Positions 17,866-25,343 of a DNA stretch of 64,000 nt are shown here, piece by piece. How positions within the stretch are numbered: position 1 is the first letter of the stretch; the number at the start of each line of letters is the position of its first letter. This DNA comes from an uncultured Odoribacter sp. (GTDB lineage: Bacteria > Bacteroidota > Bacteroidia > Bacteroidales > Marinifilaceae): contig CALUKE010000004.1 in the NCBI GenBank assembly GCA_944321165.1, positions 1 through 64,000 of the forward strand. Direction: 5' to 3'. Position numbers and translations under genes: made by a program. The notes under the pieces are model-generated. The model was not told where the DNA came from. It worked only from the letters and a program-made list of their open reading frames with translations, and made no database searches.

Positions 17866-18983
17866 TTTTTTGCAGTAAATATTGAATAAATACTATAATA
17901 CCATTTAAATAGAAAACCAATGGTATTTACAGCGAACGAAGTTAAGAATAATTTCTTTTGTCCCAGATGTTTTAACGCAATATTTATTACTATAAAATCT
18001 ATTAAAAATGTTAATATTATGATTCCGAAACAATATTCACTTAATATACCTTTTATAACAAAATAGAAGGCAAGTAGATAAAATACAGTTTCCAAAATAA
18101 AATCCATGTTACTGACTAGCAACGCCCGGAAAGGCCATCTTTGCTTGGTTGCATAATAGTACGCATAATCGTCTTTCCAACGCCGTCCTTCTTCGCAGAT
18201 AAACACACGGGTATCCGGCTCTTTTACCACCTTTATACTTCCTTTCCCTTTCAATTCTTTCACAATATCCGTATCATAACCGATATATTCCTGTGTATTT
18301 TTCGTAAAGCCACGGTTCTCAAGGTAATATCTTTTCCGATATCCCATGTTGGTTCCATTACCAACAACATAAATTCCTCCTCTATTCAAAAGCAAAGCTT
18401 TCCAAAACCACAAAAACCGGAAATATCCTTTTAGAATTCCCTTGCTCTGACAGGACGGATAATTGGAATAACCGATCACGGCAGCCGTATCAGGAGTAAA
18501 ATAAGAAGCCATCGCATGCACCCAGCGGCTGGTTGCCGGGACACAATCGATCTCCGAAAACAACAACACATCGTAACGGGCAGCTAAAACTCCTATATTG
18601 ATCGCCAGTTTTTTAGTTCTTCTAAATTTAGTTTCCGGGAAAATACGGGTCATCTTCAAATGAGGATATTTTTTCATCCAATCGGACAAAATCTCCTGCG
18701 TATCGTCTTCCGAACACTCATCGACCACAATCACTTCATATGCCGGGTAATCCTGTTCCAAAAATGCTTTCAAATTCTGTTCCAGCAATTCAGCTTTGTT
18801 CGAACAAGGGATAATTACGGACACCCCTTCGACAGGATCTATTGTTTTCGGCTTCTTTTTAGAAATAAGAACACGGCAGCGCAAGATCATCAAAATCAAG
18901 TGGGCCAAAAACAAACCAACCAACAATGCCAGCAAATACCCATTGTACCCCCAGGTCGTCCACCAATTAACAAAATCATTCAT
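17856..18983 (-). CDS. Membrane-bound GT2 glycosyltransferase
   Basis: The start at ATG 18983 (MNDFVNWW) is chosen; the frame extends four codons upstream only from TTG. The protein has an N-terminal membrane span (about 16-36), a GT-A core (GVSVIIPCSNKAELLEQNLKAFLEQDYP, VVDECSEDDTQEIL, LLFSEIDCVPATSRWV) and two or three C-terminal spans (about 285-365). The layout resembles processive or polyprenyl-linked GT2 enzymes that build surface glycans. It is the first gene of the operon with the ECF sigma factor. Confidence 0.85.
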   Translation of the reverse strand: MNDFVNWWTTWGYNGYLLALLVGLFLAHLILMILRCRVLISKKKPKTIDPVEGVSVIIPCSNKAELLEQNLKAFLEQDYPAYEVIVVDECSEDDTQEILSDWMKKYPHLKMTRIFPETKFRRTKKLAINIGVLAARYDVLLFSEIDCVPATSRWVHAMASYFTPDTAAVIGYSNYPSCQSKGILKGYFRFLWFWKALLLNRGGIYVVGNGTNMGYRKRYYLENRGFTKNTQEYIGYDTDIVKELKGKGSIKVVKEPDTRVFICEEGRRWKDDYAYYYATKQRWPFRALLVSNMDFILETVFYLLAFYFVIKGILSEYCFGIIILTFLIDFIVINIALKHLGQKKLFLTSFAVNTIGFLFKWYYSIYSIFTAKKWR

Positions 18984-19138
18984 GCTCAAATTCAAAAAAA
19001 CGTCCTAACAATACCCTTATTTTAAATACACTCAAAAAAAACGCACAAATATACTCACTTATTGACGATTTTTTTTGCAAGTCAGAATATATTTTATCAC
19101 TTTTAGTGTGAATTTACTAACATTAATTTCAAATTACT

Positions 19139-20326
19139 ATGAATCAAAAAGCAAAAGGAATTATCGGTATTTTAACCGGAGGTGGAGATGTACCAGGTTT
19201 GAATCCAGCCATCAGAGCAGTCACCATAAGAGCATTAAGAGAAGGATATAAAGTCATCGGTATCCGCAGAGGATGGAAGGGCCTGGTCGACGTTATCAGA
19301 GACAAAAAAGTAGATAATTCAAGCAACTTTTTCGAATTAACGGAAGAAATCGTCAATAAAGCCGGACGAACAGGAGGAACCTTTCTGCATTCTTCCCGGA
19401 CAAGGGCTTCACATGTTCCCAAATCTGCCGTACCCGAACATCTGAAAGATAAATACAATGCAGAAATCAATGACCTGACCCCGGAAGTTCTCAAAAATCT
19501 GGAATTTATCGGTATCGACTATCTGATTCCAATCGGAGGAGATGATACCTTAAGTTATGCGGTACGTCTGAGTCAGGAAGGCGTGAAAGTCGTTGCCATC
19601 CCCAAAACCATGGACAATGACGTGCCAGGGACGGACTATTGCATCGGCTTCAGTACCTGTATTACTCGAACAATCGAATTGACCCATGATCTCCGTACCT
19701 GTGCCGGCTCACACGAACGTTTGCTGGTATTGGAAGTATTCGGCCGTTATGCCGGTTTCTCTGCCATGTTGCCGACCCTGGCAGGAGCCGCCAATCGTTG
19801 CGTAATTCCTGAATACCAATTCGATATCGAAAGATTGGCAGAATTACTCTGTCAAGACCGCTATACCAATCCGAGTAAATACTCAGTCGTACTGGTTTCC
19901 GAAGGCGCCAGCTACAGCGGAGGACAAATGATGTTCCAAAGCGAGGAAACAGATATGTTCGGCCACAAAAAATTAGGTGGTATCGGTGACTATGTTTCCA
20001 ATGAATTGAAAAATCTTTCACCCAAATTCAACAAAGGAGAAACGATCAATGTCATCAATCAGAAATTGGGTTATCTGGTACGTTGCGGAAATCCGGATGC
20101 GATGGACTCAATCGTTCCCATGGCTTATGGAAACCTGGCCCTTGATCTGATCTCAAAGGGCATGCATGGGCGGTTGGTCATCTTGAGAAACGGCCGTTAT
20201 GACAATGCTCCGATCGACATCGTCACAAGCAGTAAAAAACTGGTAGACATCAACAAATTCTACAACACCGAACGTTTGCGTCCTCAATACAACAGCTTCG
20301 AGTTCATGCCGCAAATGATTCTTTAA
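19139..20326 (+). CDS. 6-phosphofructokinase with pyrophosphate-type signature
   Basis: A 395-aa phosphofructokinase: IGILTGGGDVPGLNPAIRA at the start, GGDDT at 133-137, PKTMDND at 155-161 and RYAGFSA after it. In this superfamily, ATP enzymes normally carry GGDGS and PGTIDND, while pyrophosphate-dependent enzymes carry Asp at the second position (GGDD) and Lys in PKT. Both residues here are of the pyrophosphate type, so reversible phosphorylation of fructose 6-phosphate with PPi is predicted; automatic annotation would often call it ATP-dependent. It is a single gene closed by a strong terminator. Confidence 0.9.
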   Translation: MNQKAKGIIGILTGGGDVPGLNPAIRAVTIRALREGYKVIGIRRGWKGLVDVIRDKKVDNSSNFFELTEEIVNKAGRTGGTFLHSSRTRASHVPKSAVPEHLKDKYNAEINDLTPEVLKNLEFIGIDYLIPIGGDDTLSYAVRLSQEGVKVVAIPKTMDNDVPGTDYCIGFSTCITRTIELTHDLRTCAGSHERLLVLEVFGRYAGFSAMLPTLAGAANRCVIPEYQFDIERLAELLCQDRYTNPSKYSVVLVSEGASYSGGQMMFQSEETDMFGHKKLGGIGDYVSNELKNLSPKFNKGETINVINQKLGYLVRCGNPDAMDSIVPMAYGNLALDLISKGMHGRLVILRNGRYDNAPIDIVTSSKKLVDINKFYNTERLRPQYNSFEFMPQMIL

Positions 20327-20332
20327 AAAATT

Positions 20333-20358
20333 CAGAGCCTGCCGTCTGGCAGGCTCTG
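20333..20358 (+). terminator. Terminator after the phosphofructokinase gene
   Basis: Perfect 11-bp stem CAGAGCCTGCC / GGCAGGCTCTG with loop GTCT, 7 nt after the pfk stop. It also lies just past the convergent lipoprotein gene and may serve both strands. Confidence 0.8.
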
Positions 20359-20366
20359 TTCCGTCT

Positions 20367-20618
20367 TTACTTAGTGTTCTTAGGGGTGTTTTTTTGCTGT
20401 TTCATTGCAGTCGTATCAGGAGTAATACTGTCCACTTCGACAACAATAGTCTCCGATTCCATCACCATCTCAGAGTCGGCAGCCTGTTCCGTCTTCTGAG
20501 TTTTTGCCTGTTCTTTTTTCTTCTGAGAATTACCACAAGAGGTCATGAAGCATACAACAGCTACCAATGCGATCAAGACCCAGCCTGTTGAACCTTTTGT
20601 TTTCATCTTCTGTTTCAT
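20367..20618 (-). CDS. Small lipoprotein
   Basis: An 83-aa protein with a lipoprotein signal (VVCFMTSCGNSQ, Cys28) followed by a low-complexity tail rich in Lys, Gln, Glu and Thr with no fold motif. Function is unknown. It lies downstream of the outer membrane protein gene 20686-21306 with a 67-nt gap and may be in the same transcript. Confidence 0.65.
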   Translation of the reverse strand: MKQKMKTKGSTGWVLIALVAVVCFMTSCGNSQKKKEQAKTQKTEQAADSEMVMESETIVVEVDSITPDTTAMKQQKNTPKNTK

Positions 20619-20685
20619 TTTATATTACACAGCAATTGTACGCATCTTCCCTCAAAAAAGTTCGCACAAAATAGCCCTTCACAGC

Positions 20686-21306
20686 CTAAAGAAACTGGAA
20701 TTTTAATCCCAATGAAAGACTGAATATTTCAGAAACCCGAAGACTCTTATTGGTAAAAGCACTGATCAGATACAAATCGTTCGTTCCGAATTCATAAAAA
20801 AGAGTGATCCGTTCCGAGGATCCTTCCGGTTTTAGCCGGAAATCAATCCGTTGCCCAAAAGCGAGATTAAAACGCGTATTGGTAGCTAATCCATAATACC
20901 CATCCGGATATTTGTCCGGTTCCCGAGTCCAGAATTCATCACCGAAAATCTTATTCATGTATAGACTCATGGTAAATGGTTCTACTCGCCAGCGACTCCG
21001 CTTAATATTCAACTTCCAGGGAATATAATTCTGTTTCAAGGTAATCGTTAAATGTCCGTGATCTCCATCGAAACGGGGTAAATAACCGAACAGAAGATCG
21101 CTTTCCCACTGTTTATTCTTTCCATAATCCCAACCGATGCCCAAAGAAAACACGCCCATTGCCCCAGCGAATTGTAACTTTTGATACCGGGGGATCAAAC
21201 GGTTCCAACTGTTCTGATAACGTTCCACCTTCTGCTCATAACGATCCTGTACGGCAAAAGCTGAAACAGGGGCAGAAAGCGCCAGCAGAAGCCCCAATAC
21301 CTTCAT
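20686..21306 (-). CDS. Uncharacterised exported protein, probable outer membrane beta-barrel
   Basis: The start at ATG 21306 is chosen because it gives a clean signal peptide (MKVLGLLLALSAPVSAFA) 7 nt after the upstream stop; an ATG at 21345 would overlap that gene by 32 nt. The mature part (about 188 aa) alternates hydrophobic and polar residues with many aromatics, typical of a small barrel, and ends in a strand (FSLSLGLKFQFL) with C-terminal aromatic residues. No family is recognised with confidence. Confidence 0.65.
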   Translation of the reverse strand: MKVLGLLLALSAPVSAFAVQDRYEQKVERYQNSWNRLIPRYQKLQFAGAMGVFSLGIGWDYGKNKQWESDLLFGYLPRFDGDHGHLTITLKQNYIPWKLNIKRSRWRVEPFTMSLYMNKIFGDEFWTREPDKYPDGYYGLATNTRFNLAFGQRIDFRLKPEGSSERITLFYEFGTNDLYLISAFTNKSLRVSEIFSLSLGLKFQFL

Positions 21307-21313
21307 CACCGTT

Positions 21314-22117
21314 CTAAAAATAAACAACTTCACACGAATAATCATCTTGAGTTACCTTAAACAACAAATAGTTTCTATGCTTCATACAATCCGCCCCATA
21401 ATACATAATTCCATCTCCAAACATATCGCTTTTCTTCAGGCAATGTGCATGTGCATGAATACAAAAACGCAAATTTTTAAAATGTTTCAGATACTCATGA
21501 AAAATATCCTTCACATTATTATTGAATACCAAATCTCCGGGCTCGACATGCATCATGGCAATGGTCTGGTCGTAAGTCTGTTCCACCGTATCTTTCATTT
21601 CCTGACTCAAAAACTGAAAATCAGGTACAGGTGTTGCATAATCAAAATCCAGCGCATTGGTATTCAGACACAAAAACTTAATACCTCCATAAACAAATGA
21701 AAAGTTCAAATCTCCATACATCGCCTCATAAATCTCTCCACCACTACCCAGATGATCATGGTTTCCGATAATAGCAACGTAAGGGACATGCAGGCCACTC
21801 ATAATGTCATGCACCCAACAGAATTCCTTTTTCATACCAAAATCACTGATATCCCCCCCATGTACGACAAAATCAATATCATTCCGCCGATTGATGTGTT
21901 CAACGCAAGCTTCCGTTTCATCATACCAACGCTGGGTATCCCCCACAAAAGCAAAACACACCGTATCGGAATGGGGAACAGTCGCCAACAGCCGGTCCAG
22001 ATTTTTCTGATTGATCTGTTTATATTTCTCCTGCAAACGGACATCATACGGATGATATTCAAAACAGCCTCCCAACAATAAAATCCATCCGAAAATAGAA
22101 AAAGGATAAAACTTCAT
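21314..22117 (-). CDS. Metallophosphoesterase lipoprotein
   Basis: The start at ATG 22117 (MKFYPFSIFGW) is chosen because a lipoprotein signal ending LLLGGC follows directly. The calcineurin-like phosphoesterase motifs appear in order: FAFVGDTQRW, VHGGDISDFG, IGNHDH, MMHVEP, and a final HAHAH. Together these build a dimetal site. The enzyme would act on a phosphate ester outside the cytoplasm; the substrate is unknown. The next gene begins 7 nt downstream. Confidence 0.87.
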   Translation of the reverse strand: MKFYPFSIFGWILLLGGCFEYHPYDVRLQEKYKQINQKNLDRLLATVPHSDTVCFAFVGDTQRWYDETEACVEHINRRNDIDFVVHGGDISDFGMKKEFCWVHDIMSGLHVPYVAIIGNHDHLGSGGEIYEAMYGDLNFSFVYGGIKFLCLNTNALDFDYATPVPDFQFLSQEMKDTVEQTYDQTIAMMHVEPGDLVFNNNVKDIFHEYLKHFKNLRFCIHAHAHCLKKSDMFGDGIMYYGADCMKHRNYLLFKVTQDDYSCEVVYF

Positions 22118-22165
22118 AGCACATTTCTTAAGTACGCAAATCATCTACACGAATTCATACCTCTC

Positions 22166-22199
22166 TTTGCAAATTGTGTGCCTAAAAGCACTATCTTTG
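22166..22199 (+). promoter_or_regulatory. Predicted promoter of mpl
   Basis: TTTG (22166-22169), a 22-nt spacer and TATCTTTG (22192-22199) lie 59 nt before the mpl start codon. Confidence 0.5.
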
Positions 22200-22257
22200 C
22201 CTTAGATGTTCCTTGAAAAAGGAAGCTATTAGACCTATTAAAACATAAAAACGACCC

Positions 22258-23616
22258 ATGAATATACATTTCATCGCCATCGGAGGAAGTGCCATGCACA
22301 ATCTGGCATTGGAACTCCAGAAAAAAGGATATCAAGTAAGCGGTTCTGATGATGAGATTTTCGAACCTTCAAAATCCAGATTGCAGGCGGCAGGCCTGCT
22401 GCCGGAAAAATGGGGTTGGTATCCGGAACGCATTACTTCACAACTGGATGCCGTTATTTTGGGCATGCATGCCCGGGAAGATAATCCGGAATTACAGAAG
22501 GCCCAGGAATTGGGGTTACGGATATACAGCTATCCGGAATACCTGTATGAACAAACCAAAGACAAACTGCGGGTAATCGTCGGAGGTAGCCATGGAAAGA
22601 CTACCACCACCTCCATGATCATGCACGTTCTCAAAAGTTGCGGCATCGAATTCGATTATATGGCAGGTGCCGCCCTGGCCGGTTTCGACACCATGGTACA
22701 TCTCAGCGATCGCAGTAAAATCGCCGTATTCGAAGGCGATGAATACTTATCCTCTCCCATAGACAAACGCCCCAAATTCCATCATTACCATCCCAACATT
22801 GCAATTCTCACCGGTATTGCCTGGGATCACATGAATGTATTCCCTACGTTTGAAAATTACATCGAACAATTCGCTCTTTTTGCAGCCCAGATCCGCCCAC
22901 ACGGGAAATGCATCTATTACCAAAATGATCCTCATTTGTGCAAAATTGCAGCACATCTCCCGGATTCAGTAGAAGCCATTCCATATACAGCTTTCCCGCA
23001 TGACATTCGGGACGGGATCACCTATTTAAAAGGAGAGCAACCAGTTCCCCTGCAGATTTTCGGCGAACACAACCTCCAAAACATCTCGGCAGCCTATCAT
23101 GCATGCCGGGCACTGGGTATTCAGGAATCAGATTTCTTGCAAGCCATTTCCACCTATCAGGGAGCAGCCAAACGGCTCCAAAAAATAGCAGAGAAAAACA
23201 ACTCGACAGTTTTTTTGGACTTTGCCCACTCACCATCCAAATTACAGGCAACCATCCAGGCCGTCCGGGCACAGTATCCTCAACGGAAACTGATCGCCTG
23301 TATGGAATTGCATACCTTCAGCAGCCTGAATGCCGCCTTTCTACCACAATACCGACACAGTATGGATCAGGCAGACGAAGCCATCGTATTCTTCAATCCG
23401 GAAGTAGTAAAACACAAACGACTGCCGGATATCACCCGGGAAGATGTACAACAAGGCTTTGCCAATCCCAACGTGAAAGTTTATACGGACAACCAATTGT
23501 TATTACAAGAATTAACAGCAAAGAATTACGAGAACAGCATATTATTGATCATGACCTCCGGTAATTTTTCCGGTATTGATATTCCGCAATTGGCCAAGCA
23601 ATTAATCCAGTCATAA
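22258..23616 (+). CDS. mpl: UDP-N-acetylmuramate:L-Ala-gamma-D-Glu-meso-DAP ligase (murein tripeptide ligase)
   Basis: A 452-aa Mur ligase. The N-terminal Rossmann motif is NIHFIAIGGSAMHNLALELQKKG, the Mpl-typical segment is LGMHAREDNPEL, the ATP-binding loop is GGSHGKTTTTSMI, and the catalytic FEGDEYLSSPIDKRPKF and LTGIAWDHMNVFP follow. Mpl attaches the tripeptide recovered from old peptidoglycan to UDP-MurNAc in the cytosol, bypassing MurC, D and E. The HAREDNPEL motif and opening favour Mpl over MurC. It fits functionally with the NagZ-like GH3 fusion at 35336-38341, though the genes are not linked. Confidence 0.88.
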   Translation: MNIHFIAIGGSAMHNLALELQKKGYQVSGSDDEIFEPSKSRLQAAGLLPEKWGWYPERITSQLDAVILGMHAREDNPELQKAQELGLRIYSYPEYLYEQTKDKLRVIVGGSHGKTTTTSMIMHVLKSCGIEFDYMAGAALAGFDTMVHLSDRSKIAVFEGDEYLSSPIDKRPKFHHYHPNIAILTGIAWDHMNVFPTFENYIEQFALFAAQIRPHGKCIYYQNDPHLCKIAAHLPDSVEAIPYTAFPHDIRDGITYLKGEQPVPLQIFGEHNLQNISAAYHACRALGIQESDFLQAISTYQGAAKRLQKIAEKNNSTVFLDFAHSPSKLQATIQAVRAQYPQRKLIACMELHTFSSLNAAFLPQYRHSMDQADEAIVFFNPEVVKHKRLPDITREDVQQGFANPNVKVYTDNQLLLQELTAKNYENSILLIMTSGNFSGIDIPQLAKQLIQS

Positions 23617-23632
23617 AATTATTCCATTCAAA

Positions 23633-23665
23633 TTTGGAATTTTCAAAAAAACATTTTTATCTTTG
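23633..23665 (+). promoter_or_regulatory. Promoter of the trp leader
   Basis: TTTG (23633-23636), a 21-nt spacer and TATCTTTG (23658-23665) match the Bacteroidota promoter consensus. Transcription would start near 23671, about 18 nt before the leader peptide ATG. Confidence 0.65.
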
Positions 23666-23688
23666 TTCCGAACAATTCGCAAAATAGA

Positions 23689-23766
23689 ATGATGACACAA
23701 AATCACATGACCCAGAATTGGTGGTGGCACCGGTTAAACTTCGTAATAAACGATGAGGTAATGTGA
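23689..23766 (+). CDS. trp leader peptide with three consecutive Trp codons
   Basis: A 25-codon reading frame (ATG 23689, TGA 23764-23766) beginning MMTQNHMTQN and then WWW encoded by TGG TGG TGG at 23719-23727. Trp is rare, so three in a row in a 25-residue frame just upstream of a trpB gene is strong evidence for a regulatory leader peptide. It is followed by mutually exclusive antiterminator and terminator stems. Its second half contains the antiterminator strand (23742-23751), which a ribosome reading through to the stop codon would cover. Confidence 0.88.
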   Translation: MMTQNHMTQNWWWHRLNFVINDEVM

Positions 23767-23830
23767 TTCTATATACTATAAAAAAGAGCTAACGCCTGAT
23801 GTTTATTACGGACATCAGGCGTTTTTCTTT
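23742..23830 (+). promoter_or_regulatory. Tryptophan attenuator: antiterminator and intrinsic terminator before trpB
   Basis: Terminator: perfect 12-bp stem AACGCCTGATGT (23791-23802) / ACATCAGGCGTT (23812-23823) with a 9-nt loop, then a T-rich tract to about 23832. Antiterminator: CGTAATAAAC (23742-23751, inside the leader peptide) is fully complementary to GTTTATTACG (23801-23810), which covers the last two bases of the terminator's 5' arm and most of its loop. A ribosome stalled at the Trp codons would leave the antiterminator strand free and let trpB be transcribed; one that reaches the stop would mask it and allow termination. Confidence 0.85.
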
Positions 23831-23874
23831 TTCCCAAAACCATGCAGATTCATAACACACTAAAAAAAAAGAAC

Positions 23875-25236
23875 ATGAAAAAAGACAAAAAAATCACTCT
23901 GACTGAAAAGGAATTACCCACAAGCTGGTATAATATCGTAGCGGACATGACCAACAAACCGCTTCCACCCTTACACCCAGTCACCAAACAACCGGCCCGC
24001 AAAAGCGATTTTTTACCGATTTTCGCAGAAGAACTGGTGGATCAGGAATTCTCCCAGGAACGTTTTATCGAAATTCCGGAAGAGGTACAGGATCTGTATA
24101 AAATCTGGAGGCCCACCCCATTAGTCAGAGCCTACGGATTGGAAAAAGCCCTGGACACTCCGGCCAAAATCTATTTCAAAAACGAAAGTACCAGTATGGC
24201 CGGATCACATAAACCCAATACCGCCATACCGCAAGCATACTACAATTATAAACAGGGAATCAAACGCCTGACCACAGAAACCGGTGGCGGCCAGTGGGGA
24301 TCCGCCCTGAGTTTTGCTGCCCGTTATTTCGGCATTGATCTGAAAGTATTTATGGTTAAAATCAGCTATGATCAGAAGCCTTATCGGAAATTAATGATGA
24401 ATACATGGGGCGCAGATGTCATTCCTTCACCCAGCCAACTCACCGAAGCCGGCCGGAAAATATTGAAGGAGCATCCTCATTCTTCGGGCAGCCTGGGCAT
24501 TGCCGTATCAGAAGCCGTAGAAATGGCCGCCCAGGATCCCTACACAAATTACACCATCGGCAGCGTATTGAACCACGTTTTAATGCACCAGACCATTATC
24601 GGCGAAGAAGCGATTCGCCAGATGGAGAAAGCCGATGCAGAACCGGATATTGTCATCGGCTGTTTTGGCGGAGGTTCTAATTTTGCCGGTATTGCATTTC
24701 CTTACCTGCGCAAAAACTTTACCGAAGGGAAGAAGATTCAGGTCATCGCTGTCGAACCACAATCCTGTCCCAAATTGACCCGAGGAAGCTTTCAATATGA
24801 TTTCGGAGACACCGTCGGATTGACTCCGCTCATTCCAATGTATACCTTGGGGCACAACTTCGAACCAGCCGACATTCACGCCGGAGGTCTGCGCTATCAT
24901 GGAGCAGGCGCGATTGTCAGTCAACTACTCAAAGACAAACTGATCGAAGCGGTCGACATACCTCAATTGGAAACTTTTGAGGCTGGCGTACTGTTCGCCC
25001 GTACCGAAGGAATCATTCCGGCTCCAGAGTCCACCCATGCCATTGCCCAGGCCATCCGGGAAGCCCAAAAAGCCAAAGTTGAAGGAAAAGCAAAAACCAT
25101 CCTGTTCAATTTATCCGGCCATGGCATGATCGATCTATATGCCTATGAACAATACTTTGCCGGGAAATTGCAAAATTACACAGTGCCGGATAGCGAAATC
25201 ACTGCTTCTTTGAAAGATCTATCCCCCATTCTGTAA
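23875..25236 (+). CDS. trpB: TrpB2-type tryptophan synthase beta subunit
   Basis: The start at ATG 23875 is preferred (A-rich stretch just upstream; the N-terminus KKITLTEKELPTSWYNIVADM is typical of TrpB2); an in-frame ATG at 23842 adds 11 residues. The enzyme joins indole and L-serine to make tryptophan using PLP. Visible are the PLP lysine in SMAGSHKPNTAIPQAY, TETGGGQWGSALSFAARYFG, the phosphate-binding FGGGSNFAGIAFP and the C-terminal LFNLSGHGMIDL. The long N-terminal extension is characteristic of TrpB2. No trpA or other trp gene lies next to it, so it may salvage free indole. Expression is predicted to be controlled by the attenuator upstream. Confidence 0.93.
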   Translation: MKKDKKITLTEKELPTSWYNIVADMTNKPLPPLHPVTKQPARKSDFLPIFAEELVDQEFSQERFIEIPEEVQDLYKIWRPTPLVRAYGLEKALDTPAKIYFKNESTSMAGSHKPNTAIPQAYYNYKQGIKRLTTETGGGQWGSALSFAARYFGIDLKVFMVKISYDQKPYRKLMMNTWGADVIPSPSQLTEAGRKILKEHPHSSGSLGIAVSEAVEMAAQDPYTNYTIGSVLNHVLMHQTIIGEEAIRQMEKADAEPDIVIGCFGGGSNFAGIAFPYLRKNFTEGKKIQVIAVEPQSCPKLTRGSFQYDFGDTVGLTPLIPMYTLGHNFEPADIHAGGLRYHGAGAIVSQLLKDKLIEAVDIPQLETFEAGVLFARTEGIIPAPESTHAIAQAIREAQKAKVEGKAKTILFNLSGHGMIDLYAYEQYFAGKLQNYTVPDSEITASLKDLSPIL

Positions 25237-25283
25237 ACATAGAGTCAGGCAAAAACCTCATTCTTTCCGAACAGGAAACCCAT

Positions 25284-25319
25284 ATTTAACCCCAGGGCAT
25301 GAAAACCCTGGGGTTAAAT
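25284..25319. terminator. Bidirectional hairpin between trpB and the TPR gene
   Basis: Perfect 14-bp inverted repeat ATTTAACCCCAGGG / CCCTGGGGTTAAAT with an 8-nt loop between two convergent genes. The T-tract is weak on both sides, but the stem is very stable. Confidence 0.75.
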
Positions 25320-25343
25320 TGGAATTACGACTTCATCAATGAT

